Assembly (NCBI GenBank): GCA_963829505.1
Contig: CAWHIL010000001.1
Coordinates: 1,116,001-1,180,000, forward strand
Length of the DNA stretch: 64,000 bases
Direction of reading: 5' to 3'
Origin: Roseiarcus sp963829505
Lineage (GTDB): Bacteria; Pseudomonadota; Alphaproteobacteria; Rhizobiales; Beijerinckiaceae
Both the position numbers and the translations under genes were made by a program. The first letter of the stretch is position 1; the number at the start of each line of letters is the position of its first letter. The notes under the pieces were generated by a model that saw only the letters and a program-made list of their open reading frames with translations, searched no databases and was not told the origin of the DNA. This document shows positions 29,455 through 37,398 of this stretch, in pieces.

Positions 29455-30384
29455 CTACCCGAGCTTGCACCCGTTGGTCATCAGCAGCACCGAATAGAGC
29501 GAGGTCGTGCCGCAGATGAAAAGGCGATTGCGCTTGGCGCCGCCGAAGGTGACGTTGGCGACAATCTCGGGGATCAGGATCTTGCCGATCAGGGTTCCAT
29601 CCGGCTCGTAGCAATGCACGCCCTCGCCGGTGCTGGTCCAGATCCGACCGTCGCGGTCGACGCGGAAGCCGTCGAACGACCCCGCGGTGCTTTCCGCGAA
29701 CGTCTCGCCGCGGGAGACGGTCTTGCCGTCGGGCGCGACGGCGTAGCGGCGGATGTGCCGCGGGCCGTTCTCCTTGTGGCTCGCGCCGGTGTCGGAGACG
29801 TAGAGAAAGCGCTCGTCCGGCGAGAAGGCGAGGCCGTTCGGCCGCACCATGTCGTCGATCACCCGCGTCACCGAGCCGTCCGCCGCGACCCGGTAGACAT
29901 GGCAGCCGTCGATCTCGGGCGTCGCTCGGTCGCCCTCGTTGTCGCTTTCGATGCCGTAGGCAGGGTCGCTGAACCAGACCGAATCGTCCGATTTCACCAC
30001 GACGTCGTTGGGCGAGTTGAGGCGCTTTCCCTCGAAGCGTTCGGCGAGGACCGTGATCGAACCGTCGGCCTCGGTGCGCGTGACGCGCCGTGTCAGATGC
30101 TCGCAGGTGACGAGCAGTCCGCGGTTGTCGACGGTGTTGCCGTTCGAATTGTTGGAGGGTTCGCGGAAGACCGAGACCGCGCCCGATTCCTCCGTCCAGC
30201 GCAGCATCCTGTTGTTGGGGATGTCCGACCAGACGAGATAGCGGCCGGCGGCGAACCACGCCGGCCCCTCGCTCCAGACCGCGCCCGTCCAGTGCCGCTC
30301 GACCCGGATATAGCCGGCGAACAGGTTCTTGAACCGCGGATCGAGAATTGCGAGTTCGGTCCCCTCGATCTGGCCGAAAGCCAT
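29455..30384 (-). CDS. SMP-30/gluconolactonase family protein
   Basis: A 309-residue six-bladed beta-propeller lactonase. Metal-site residues are expected in WSEGPAWFAAGRYLVWSDI (Glu), LNSPNDVVV (Asn) and LYVSDTGAS (Asp); all three motifs are present. It would open a sugar-acid or related lactone. The ATG at 30384 sits behind GGAGGAGGGGGAG, excluding longer starts. It may form an operon with the dienelactone hydrolase and SDR genes downstream, with a 70-bp gap. Confidence 0.87.
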   Translation of the reverse strand: MAFGQIEGTELAILDPRFKNLFAGYIRVERHWTGAVWSEGPAWFAAGRYLVWSDIPNNRMLRWTEESGAVSVFREPSNNSNGNTVDNRGLLVTCEHLTRRVTRTEADGSITVLAERFEGKRLNSPNDVVVKSDDSVWFSDPAYGIESDNEGDRATPEIDGCHVYRVAADGSVTRVIDDMVRPNGLAFSPDERFLYVSDTGASHKENGPRHIRRYAVAPDGKTVSRGETFAESTAGSFDGFRVDRDGRIWTSTGEGVHCYEPDGTLIGKILIPEIVANVTFGGAKRNRLFICGTTSLYSVLLMTNGCKLG

Positions 30385-30595
30385 CGCTCCCCCTCCTCCC
30401 GCTTCAAGGACGACGGGAACGTGGCCCAAGTCGCGGGCGGCGGCAAGGCCGAGTCGCGGTGGCGCCTTCCACCGTCGCATTCACCAGAAAACGACGCCGG
30501 ACGGGGGGCCTGCACGAAAGCCATTGGCGGCTCGGCAAAAGTCCCGTAATTTCAGGCGCCCGGAAATGGGCGTCAGTTTTTGGGGATCATCAGCA

Positions 30596-31162
30596 ATGCG
30601 CTCATCTCTGGCATTTCGGACATCCTTCGTTTCGCGCGCCGCGGCGATCGCATGTCTCGTCGTCGCGTCTGTCTGCTTGACCGGCGGCGCGCAAGCCCAA
30701 AGCGTCATGGCGGCCTGCGCCGCGCAATGGAAGCAGGCCGAGGCGGCCGGCGCGACGGGCGGGGCGACCTGGCCGCAGTTCCTCGCCAGGTGCAAGACGC
30801 AGGCGGCGCAGCCGGCGAGCGCCGCGCCAGCGCCCGCGCCGGCGCCGGCCCCTGCGCCGACTCCGGCTTCGGCCCCCGCGCCGAGCAACGGCTCGCTCTT
30901 CCCGTGGTGGCAGCCGGCCCCGCAGACGACGACCGCCGCTCCGACCGGGGCCGGCCAGTTCCAGACCCAGGCCCAGGCGCAGGCGCGCTGTCCGGCCGAC
31001 AAGGTCGTCTGGGTCAATCTGTCCTCCCGGGTCTACCACTACCAGGGGACGCGCTATTACGGCGGCACCAAGCGCGGGGCCTTCATGTGCGAGGCCGACG
31101 CGCGGGCGGCCGGCGACCGGGCGGCGAAAGAAAACTTCGCCCGCCCGAAACAGCAGTCTTAA
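30596..31162 (+). CDS. Secreted protein with Ala/Pro-rich linker and small conserved C-terminal domain
   Basis: A 188-residue exported protein. The signal peptide runs to about residue 34 (LTGGAQAQS). A short region with a Cys pair (MAACAAQWKQ, FLARCK) follows, then an Ala/Pro repeat linker at about 75-110. The C-terminal domain reads DKVVWVNLSSRVYHYQGTRY followed by GGTKRGAFMCEADARAAGD. I have seen this ending in small secreted alphaproteobacterial proteins, but know no assigned function. The ATG at 30596 is chosen because the signal peptide begins there. Confidence 0.75.
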   Translation: MRSSLAFRTSFVSRAAAIACLVVASVCLTGGAQAQSVMAACAAQWKQAEAAGATGGATWPQFLARCKTQAAQPASAAPAPAPAPAPAPTPASAPAPSNGSLFPWWQPAPQTTTAAPTGAGQFQTQAQAQARCPADKVVWVNLSSRVYHYQGTRYYGGTKRGAFMCEADARAAGDRAAKENFARPKQQS

Positions 31163-31331
31163 GGCGCGCGCGCCTCGCATCAGGGGCGGCGGGATTCGAA
31201 CTCCGCCGTCCCGAACTGCCATGTCTTCAGGACGACGGCGGCGAACTGCGCGCCAGACCCAAGCCTCTGGGAGCGTTCGCCGGCCGTAAGCCGCAAAAAA
31301 GTCGCGTGCGCCGGACCTCGGTCTGACGCAT

Positions 31332-31742
31332 TCAATGGCCGACGAAGGTTCCGCTCCAGCCGCCGCCCTTCAGCCTGATCTGGTTGTTGGTAATGTGGCC
31401 CGACTGCCGCGACGGCAACGCGAGCCGCGCCAGCATCGGGACATTGCTCGTCGCCTTGGTGTTTTTCAGGGTGATCTCGGTCGATCCGCCCGTACGGCAC
31501 ACCGACACGTTTCCGGTCAGCCAGACAGCCCCGGCCTTTCTGGCCGAATAGACAAGCCCGTTGGCGCCGTCGGCAATGGAGATGATCAACGGCTTGCCGT
31601 CGTTCTCGGTCGTCTCCTGCCATCTTGTTCTTACGTTATTGGCTTTGACTTCACGGATCGTGCTGAAGCATTCGGCTTGCGCAAGCGTCGGGCCGGCCAG
31701 CATCATGACGCAAACGATCCATCGGAAGCGTGTCGGAACCAT
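31332..31742 (-). CDS. Secreted hypothetical protein
   Basis: A 136-residue protein with a signal peptide (FRWIVCVMMLAGPTLAQAE, cleavage likely after AQA). The mature part has two Cys residues (ECFSTI, SVCRTG) that could pair, and alternating polar/hydrophobic strands suggesting a beta-rich fold. GGAGGTCAC precedes the ATG at 31742. No family recognised. It converges with the preceding secreted-protein gene. Confidence 0.7.
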   Translation of the reverse strand: MVPTRFRWIVCVMMLAGPTLAQAECFSTIREVKANNVRTRWQETTENDGKPLIISIADGANGLVYSARKAGAVWLTGNVSVCRTGGSTEITLKNTKATSNVPMLARLALPSRQSGHITNNQIRLKGGGWSGTFVGH

Positions 31743-32396
31743 GTGACCTCCGCGAGACTGAACTGAAGACATGAACGGGAAGGCGGCGGAACAAGCGAAT
31801 GGAAGCGTGCCGTAACGAAGCTTTGCGCCCTTTGTTCCTCGCGGGCCGCCTCGGGTCAACCGGATCAGGCCCCCGGGCGCGATTGCGCCGACCCGGCCAC
31901 CTTCCATAGCGGCTCCAGGCGCCGAGCGGAACTGCGGCGCGCCCTTTTGGCGACGCCCGCGCCACGGCGAAACGGCCCATCGGGGACGGGAGCGCGGGCT
32001 GGGCGAGGGCGGCTGGCGCACCACGGGCGGGCGTTCCGAAGGATTAGAAAAACTATCCCTCTTCGGGCAAAAACCTCCCCTGTTCGGCGTAAAACTCTCC
32101 CTGTTCCGACGAAAACCTTCCCTGTTCCCGCACCCTCGCCAGCCCTCTGTTGCGAGGCTCGGAACGGCGATCGGCTCCTTCCGTGGGCCCTCGGGTCGGC
32201 CGCGCCGGCCGCCCGGCCAGAGCCGAAAGCAGCGCAATTTCAACGCGCTGTAATTTTTGATTTTCTGTAATATGTTTTCGTGTTATTCTGGCTTTAAGGA
32301 AAACCCTGGCCGCCGCGCGCTGGCGTTCAGGACATTTTCGCGGCCATCGGAGAAAGCTTGATGCAGGCGCAAAGAAAATCTGAACTCTGGCGATAT
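31743..32396. other. Long gene-free region with a 21-bp tandem repeat
   Basis: This 654-bp stretch lies upstream of the secreted protein and downstream of ribBX. No frame encodes a recognisable protein. The only clear structure is four tandem 21-bp units at 32048-32131. A short AT-richer patch near 32255-32290 may be part of the ribBX 3' region. Confidence 0.5.
32048..32131. repeat. Four degenerate 21-bp tandem units
   Basis: Four consecutive units of 21 bp share an AAAAC start, a CTCCCTGTTC-like middle and a GGC/CGAC end (for example AAAACTCTCCCTGTTCCGAC and AAAACCTTCCCTGTTCCCGC). The units differ at two to five positions. The unit is a multiple of three, and minus-strand reading gives a repeating EQGRF/EQGEF-like peptide, but no start or conserved protein context supports translation. 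Confidence 0.7.
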
Positions 32397-33683
32397 TCAG
32401 CCTTCGATCGGTTCGACCGAGGCGATCTCTATGCCGAAGCCGGAAAGCCCGACATAGGTGCGCGGGTTGTTGGTCCTGAGGCGGATCGAGGTCACGCCGA
32501 GGTCGCGCAGGATCTGCGCGCCGAGGCCGACCTCGCGCCATTGCTGGGCGCGGGCGCCGTCCGATCCCGGCTGGTCGGCGCCGGCGAGGTTGGCCGGCAC
32601 GCCGGCCGAGCCGTCGCGCAGATAGACCAGGACCCCGCGGCCCTCCTCCCGGAAACGCTGCAGGACCTTCGGGATCGTCCCCTCGCCGAAGACGTCGTTG
32701 ACGATGTCGCAGCGATGAAGTCTCGCCGGCATCGCGCGCCCGTCGCCGACGGAACCGTGGACGAAGGCGAAATGCAGCACCGGATCGAAGGGCGTGCGGT
32801 AGCCGTAGCCCTGCAACTCGCCGATCGGCGTCCTGACGGGGAAGGCCGCGACCCGCTCGACCAGCTTCTCCCGGCCCTGGCGATAGGCGATGAGCTCGGC
32901 GACCGGGATGCGTCTGAGCCCATGCTTGTCGGCGAAGGCTGCGATCTGCGGCCCGACCATGACGGTTCCGTCGTCGTTGGCGAGTTCGCAGATGACCGCG
33001 ACCTGGGGCAGGCCGGCGAGGCGGCAGAGGTCGACCGCGGCCTCGGTGTGGCCTGAGCGCATGAGGACGCCGCCTTCCTTCGCGATCAGCGGGAAGACGT
33101 GGCCGGGCCGGACGAAGTCGCTCGCGCCCATGTTGCCGTTGGCGAGCGCCCTGACCGTGTTGCAGCGCTGCTCAGCCGAGATGCCGGTCGTCAGGCCGTG
33201 CTTGACGTCGACCGAGACGGTGAAGGCGGTGCCGAGCGGCGCGTCGTTGGCGGCGACCATCGGCGGCAGGTGCAGGCGCCGCGCCGTGTCCCCGGTCAAG
33301 GGCGCGCAGACGATGCCGCAGCCGTTGCGGATGATGAAGGCCATCTTCTCGGTCGTGCAGAGCGAGGCGGCGACGATCATGTCGCCTTCGTTCTCCCGAT
33401 CGTCGTCGTCGGTGACGATGACGATCTCGCCGCGCCCGAAGGCCTCGAGCGCCTCGGTGACGGGGTGGGGCATATCGGGTTCCTTTCGCGGCGGCTCGCC
33501 GAGGAAATCGTTGGGGGTCACCGCGCCTCTGGTTTCGGCGACGATGCGCTCGGCCGTCTCGCGCGACAGCCAGCCGCCGTCGTCGCGGCAGATGAGGGTG
33601 ACGGCGCCGGGCGAGACGCCGATGCGCCGGGCGAATTCGGCGCGGGAGACGCCGTTTCGCCTGAGCCAGTCGGCGAGTTTCAT
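32397..33683 (-). CDS. ribBX: HTH-fused 3,4-dihydroxy-2-butanone-4-phosphate synthase with degenerate RibA domain (RibBX type)
   Basis: A 428-residue protein in three parts. Residues 1-60 are a Cro/C1-type helix-turn-helix (VSRAEFARRIGVSPGAVTLI). Residues 71-275 are the RibB domain making dihydroxybutanone phosphate for riboflavin, with DDDDRENEGDMIVAA and RSGHTEAAVDLCRLAGL. The rest is a RibA-like domain lacking the zinc cysteines and SLRCDC-type motif of GTP cyclohydrolase II (here CDIVNDVFGEGTI), so it cannot be an active cyclohydrolase. RibB with inactive RibA is the RibBX variant known in Proteobacteria. An internal ATG at 33473, exactly where RibB begins, has AAAGGA seven bases upstream, so a shorter HTH-free product is possible. 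Confidence 0.9.
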   Translation of the reverse strand: MKLADWLRRNGVSRAEFARRIGVSPGAVTLICRDDGGWLSRETAERIVAETRGAVTPNDFLGEPPRKEPDMPHPVTEALEAFGRGEIVIVTDDDDRENEGDMIVAASLCTTEKMAFIIRNGCGIVCAPLTGDTARRLHLPPMVAANDAPLGTAFTVSVDVKHGLTTGISAEQRCNTVRALANGNMGASDFVRPGHVFPLIAKEGGVLMRSGHTEAAVDLCRLAGLPQVAVICELANDDGTVMVGPQIAAFADKHGLRRIPVAELIAYRQGREKLVERVAAFPVRTPIGELQGYGYRTPFDPVLHFAFVHGSVGDGRAMPARLHRCDIVNDVFGEGTIPKVLQRFREEGRGVLVYLRDGSAGVPANLAGADQPGSDGARAQQWREVGLGAQILRDLGVTSIRLRTNNPRTYVGLSGFGIEIASVEPIEG

Positions 33684-33709
33684 TTTTCGAGACTAGACCC
33701 GCCCGCCAT

Positions 33710-33753
33710 TTCAGTGCAACTCAAAACGACTGGAGGTATTGAGTGCAGCTCAA
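33710..33753. promoter_or_regulatory. Paired operator-like sites upstream of ribBX
   Basis: TTCAGTGCAACTCAA (33710-33724) and TTGAGTGCAGCTCAA (33739-33753) match at 13 of 15 positions, with 29 bp between equivalent positions. The second is a perfect inverted repeat (ATTGAG/CTCAAT, 5-bp centre). They lie 27-70 bp upstream of the ribBX start, in and next to the only gap before it. The protein's own helix-turn-helix is the obvious candidate to bind them. Confidence 0.6.
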
Positions 33754-34739
33754 TCCACTCTAACCAGCATCTTGCCGAAGTTCCGCCCGTGCAGGAGGTC
33801 GACGAGCGCCTCGGGCGCGCTCTCTAGGCCATCGCGGATCGTCTCTCGGTACTTGAGGCGTCCGGCGGCGACATGCCCGGCGAGGTCGGCGATCGCCTGC
33901 GGCCACAGGTTCATGTGGTCGGAGACGATGAAGCCCTCGACCTTGATGCGCCGGACGAGGAAGATCCGCATGTCGGGGAGCGCGGTCGGCGCGCCCTCAT
34001 ACGAGGCGATCAGACCGCAGATCGCGGCGCGGGCGAAGTCGTTGAGGCGCCGCAGCGCCTGCTGGAAGGGCTCCCCGCCGACATTCTCGAACAGGCCGTC
34101 GACGCCGCCCGGGACGGCGGCCTTGAGGTCGTCGGCGAAGCTCTTGGACCGGTGGTCGACGCAGGCTGTGTAGCCGAGCTCCTGCACGGCGTAGGCGCAC
34201 TTCTCCGCCCCCCCGGCGATCCCGACCGCGCGCGCGCCCGCGGCGCGGGCGAGCTGTCCGACGACCGAGCCGACGGCGCCGGTCGCGGCCGAGACGAGCA
34301 CCGTCTCGCCGGCCTTCGGCGCGATGATCCGGTTGAGGCCGTACCAGGCGGTGACGCCCGGCATCCCGACCGGACCGAGATAGGCCTGAATCGGGATCGC
34401 CTTGGCGTCGACGACGTTGAGGCCCTTTCCGTCGCTCAGGAAGTACCGCTGCCAGCCGCCCATGCCGACCACCGCGTCGCCGGGTTTGAACTTCGGATTG
34501 TTGGACGCTTCGACAACCCCGACCGCGCCGCCCTGCATGACCACGCCGACCTCCTGGGGCTTCGCGTAGGACTTCGCCTCGCTGAGCCGGCCGCGCATGT
34601 AGGGATCGAGCGACACGAAGGTGTGCCGCACCAGCACCTCCCCAGGCCCCGGCGCGGAGACCGGCGCCTCGACGACGCGGAAGTTCGCGGGCGAGACCTT
34701 GTCCGTCGGGCGATGGTCGAGCAGGACCTGAAGGTTCAT
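33750..34739 (-). CDS. NADP-dependent medium-chain oxidoreductase (CurA/leukotriene B4 12-hydroxydehydrogenase type)
   Basis: A 329-residue zinc-independent MDR protein. It shows VSLDPYMRGRLSEAKSY near residue 45, MPGVTAWYGLN, the NADP loop VSAATGAVGSVVGQLAR and the double-glycine FENVGGEPFQQAL. Members reduce the double bond of enones such as curcumin or 15-oxo-prostaglandins; the natural substrate here is unknown. The ATG at 34739 fits the family length. Its stop codon lies inside the ribBX operator region, so readthrough into ribBX is possible. Confidence 0.87.
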   Translation of the reverse strand: MNLQVLLDHRPTDKVSPANFRVVEAPVSAPGPGEVLVRHTFVSLDPYMRGRLSEAKSYAKPQEVGVVMQGGAVGVVEASNNPKFKPGDAVVGMGGWQRYFLSDGKGLNVVDAKAIPIQAYLGPVGMPGVTAWYGLNRIIAPKAGETVLVSAATGAVGSVVGQLARAAGARAVGIAGGAEKCAYAVQELGYTACVDHRSKSFADDLKAAVPGGVDGLFENVGGEPFQQALRRLNDFARAAICGLIASYEGAPTALPDMRIFLVRRIKVEGFIVSDHMNLWPQAIADLAGHVAAGRLKYRETIRDGLESAPEALVDLLHGRNFGKMLVRVD

Positions 34740-34834
34740 GGGCACGGGGCGCGTCTCCTCGTTTCGCCGGGGACCTTCATGGCCCGAGGCGGAGCGCAAG
34801 ACTTAAGCCATACGAAGCACGGACGGCAACGCCC

Positions 34835-35961
34835 TGTCCGGGATCAGCACATATGGGACGGCTGGGTCGGCGTGGCTGAGCGGCTTTCGAGATACTTGGC
34901 TGGGGTCATTCCGGCAAGCGCGCCGTGGGGTCTGTGGTGGTTGTAGAGGTGCTGGTAGCTGTCGAGGATGGGGTTGAGGTCATTGACGCCTGCGGGGAAC
35001 TGGTAGGTTTCGTAGAACTCGTATCGCCATGCTCCGTTGCAGCGTTCGACGGCGCCGTTCATTTGCGGTCTGCGCGGGGGCAGGACGTAGAGGGCGACGC
35101 CCTTGGCCTGACAGGCGGCCTCGAACTCGGCCATGAACTCGCTTCCGCCGTCGACCTGGATGGCCTTCACCGGGAAGGGCATGTCGGCGATGACCTTGTC
35201 GAGGAAGCTTGCTGCTGCCTTGGCGGTGGCGCGGTTGAAGGCCTTTCCGACCGTCCATTTGGCGATCGGATCGTAGGCGGTGAAGTGCTTGATCGCCTTG
35301 GTCGGGGTGAGATTGATGAAGACGGTGTCGAGTTGGACGAGGGCGCCTGGCTCGCGGACCGCGAGATCGCGCGGCAGGCGCTTTGCGAAGCGGCGCTTGG
35401 CCGTCCAGCGGCGGGCGTAGGGTCGACGGCGCAAAGCGGGCACGGCGCCGACGACGCCACGCGCCACGAGGCTGGCGACGATCCCGCCCGACCGTCGCGT
35501 CGCTGACCACAAAGCCTTCGGCGCGCGCGAGCGGCCCGAGCTTGGCCCGCCCCCACATCGGAAAGTCCTGGCGCAGCCGCTCAACGGCTTGCTTCAGCGC
35601 CGGCGTCCAGGTCTTGCCTCGGACCCGGAGGGGACGACGGCTTTTCGGCGCGGCGTCCTTCTCCCAGCGGTAAAGGCTCGAGCGCGGGAAGCCGGCGGCC
35701 CGCGCCGCACGCTCGGCGGTCAGACCGTCCGCCATCGCTTGGCGCCATCGCGCTACGGCGTCGCGCCTTCTCGCCGCTTCGATATCTGGGGTCTTCGCGG
35801 CGAGAAGACGCGACGCCGCCCCACCGTTCCTGATAATCTGACCGGGCAGGCCAAAAACCCGCATGGGGGTCTCCTGAGGTTGTTTGATTCGCAACTCTCA
35901 GCTTCGGAGACCCCTTTCCTTTTCTCAATCGCCCCGTCCCACATCTGTCTGAACCCGGACA
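34835..35961 (-). mobile_element. IS481-like insertion sequence with terminal inverted repeats
   Basis: The element is 1,127 bp. Its left end begins TGTCCGGGATCAG and its right end, read inward, begins TGTCCGGGTTCAG. Both continue to a shared ATGGGACGG/GTGGGACGG, giving inverted repeats of about 27 bp with few mismatches. Both flanks carry CGCCC (34830-34834 and 35962-35966), a probable 5-bp target duplication. The single gene fills the element on the minus strand. It inserted in the gap just downstream of pyrD, 12 bp from that stop codon, so it disrupts no visible gene. Intact ends and flanks suggest a recent insertion. Confidence 0.88.
34844..35864 (-). CDS. IS481-family DDE transposase, apparent +1 frameshift
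   Basis: About 340 residues once corrected. The N-terminal helix-turn-helix (MADGLTAERAARAAGFPRSS) is followed by an integrase core with Asp in VQLDTVFI, Asp in AIQVDGGSEF and Glu in NGAVERCNG, and a typical ending YNHHRPHGALAGMTPAKYL. AGGAGACC precedes the ATG at 35864. The frame breaks after SDATVG; deleting one base of the CCC run at 35483-35485 restores VGRIVASLVARGVV. As elsewhere in this window the break is a single inserted base, so real inactivation is uncertain. Confidence 0.85.
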
Positions 35962-35973
35962 CGCCCCGCCTCT

Positions 35974-37032
35974 TCACGATTGGGCCCACTCCCGCGCACG
36001 GGCGCCGGTCAGCGCGGCGAGGCTTGCGACGCCGCGCTCGTCGACGACGCGCGCCAGTCCGTCGAGGATTTCGGCCACGACGCCGACCCCTTTCAGCGCC
36101 AGCCCCGTATAGAGCTGGACGAGATCGGCGCCCGCCTCGATCTTCATGAGCGCGGTCTCCGCATCCTCGACGCCGCCGCAGCCGATCAAGGGAAAGCCTT
36201 CGCCGACCGCAAGGCGCGCGCGGGCGAGAAGGCAAGTCGAGGCGGCGAAGAGCGGCCGGCCGGAGAGCCCGCCCGTTTCGCCGCGATGGCGCGAAACGAG
36301 CGTGGCTGCGCGGGCGATCGTGGTGTTCGAGATGATGAGCCCGTCGACGCCGCGGTGGAACGCGACGCCGACGATGTCGTCGAGATCGCGATCGTCGAGA
36401 TCGGGCGCGATCTTGACGAGCAAGGGCCGGCGCGGCGCGCTCTCGTCACGCGCTTCGACGGCGCGGGCGACGAGCGCGTCGAGGGCATCCTTCCGCTGCA
36501 GGTCGCGCAATCCAGGCGTGTTGGGCGAAGACACGTTGATCGCGAGATAGTCCGCGACCGCCGCGAACGTTCGGACGCCGGCCGCATAGTCGGCGATCCG
36601 GTCGGCCGCGTCCTTGTTGGCGCCGACGTTGACGCCGATCAGCCCCGCGGGGCGCCGTTCGAGCCTGCGGCGGGCGGCCGCATAGCCCTCGTTGTTGAAG
36701 CCGAAGCGGTTGATGACGGCGGCGTCCTCGGCGAGCCGGAAAAGCCGCGGGCGCGGGTTGCCCGGCTGCGGCCGCGGCGTCAGCGTGCCAACCTCGACGA
36801 AGCCGAATCCGAGGCTCAGCATTGCGCCCGGAACCTCGGCGTTCTTGTCGAAGCCGGCGGCGAGGCCGAGCGGGTTGGGAAAGGCGAGACCGAGCGCGGC
36901 GACCGCAAGGCGCGGGTCGGGCGCCGGCGCCGGCGACGGCGGGGCGAGCTTGAGGCCGAGGATCGCTGCGCGATGTGCGGTTTCCGGCGGCAGACACCTG
37001 ACGAGCGGGGCGAAGAGCTCGGCCGCTCTCAA
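35974..37032 (-). CDS. pyrD: Dihydroorotate dehydrogenase (quinone), class 2
   Basis: A 352-residue membrane-associated FMN enzyme oxidising dihydroorotate to orotate with quinone in pyrimidine synthesis. The N-terminal LFAPLVRCLPPETAHRAAIL is the class 2 membrane and quinone helix pair. INRFGFNNEGY and INVSSPNTPGLRDLQ (with the catalytic Ser) are present, as is LIGCGGVEDAETALMKIEAG. The start is TTG at 37032, overlapping the stop of the DUF952 gene, and gives the usual length. The insertion sequence lies 12 bp past its end and leaves it intact. Confidence 0.94.
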   Translation of the reverse strand: MRAAELFAPLVRCLPPETAHRAAILGLKLAPPSPAPAPDPRLAVAALGLAFPNPLGLAAGFDKNAEVPGAMLSLGFGFVEVGTLTPRPQPGNPRPRLFRLAEDAAVINRFGFNNEGYAAARRRLERRPAGLIGVNVGANKDAADRIADYAAGVRTFAAVADYLAINVSSPNTPGLRDLQRKDALDALVARAVEARDESAPRRPLLVKIAPDLDDRDLDDIVGVAFHRGVDGLIISNTTIARAATLVSRHRGETGGLSGRPLFAASTCLLARARLAVGEGFPLIGCGGVEDAETALMKIEAGADLVQLYTGLALKGVGVVAEILDGLARVVDERGVASLAALTGARAREWAQS

Positions 37033-37385
37033 CGTGCGTCGTCCGCGAGCGCGTCTCCGAAATCGTGACTGCCGTCGGCGCCGAGCCGCAGCGGGCGCGA
37101 CCAGACGACCGCGCTCGTCGGCAGGGGCCCGTAGAGATGCGGAAAGAGCGCGCCGCCGCGCGCGGGCTCGAAGCGCAGCGCCGGTCCGAGCGCCGCGGCG
37201 TCGACGGCGACGAGGACGAGCCCGTCGCGCCCCGCGAACCATTTGGCCGCGGTCTCCCTCGCCTGGTCGGCGGTCGAGAAATGGATAAAGCCGTCGGCGT
37301 GATCGACGGCCGCGCCCTCGAAGACGCCGGCGCGCTCGGCCGCGCGCCATTCGTCGGCCGCCGCGATCTTGTAGACGAGGCGCAT
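37029..37385 (-). CDS. DUF952 domain protein
   Basis: A 118-residue cytosolic protein of the DUF952 family. It begins LVYKIAAADEWRAAERAGVF and has the family signature DGFIHFSTADQARETAAKWF and FPHLYGPLP. The structural family is related to glutathione-S-transferase-like or ADP-ribosyl folds, and no function is settled. The 4-bp-type overlap with pyrD shows cotranscription, an arrangement I believe is common in Alphaproteobacteria. Confidence 0.87.
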   Translation of the reverse strand: MRLVYKIAAADEWRAAERAGVFEGAAVDHADGFIHFSTADQARETAAKWFAGRDGLVLVAVDAAALGPALRFEPARGGALFPHLYGPLPTSAVVWSRPLRLGADGSHDFGDALADDAR

Positions 37386-37398
37386 GGCGGTCCCGGGA

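Noticed and set aside
31180..31215. A tRNA T-arm-like TTCGAATCCCGCC on the minus strand
   Set aside because: The stem around the loop does not pair with normal tRNA geometry, and no acceptor stem, D-arm or anticodon arm could be found upstream.
33684..33749. FMN riboswitch upstream of ribBX
   Set aside because: The gap is too short and lacks the conserved riboswitch sequence blocks.
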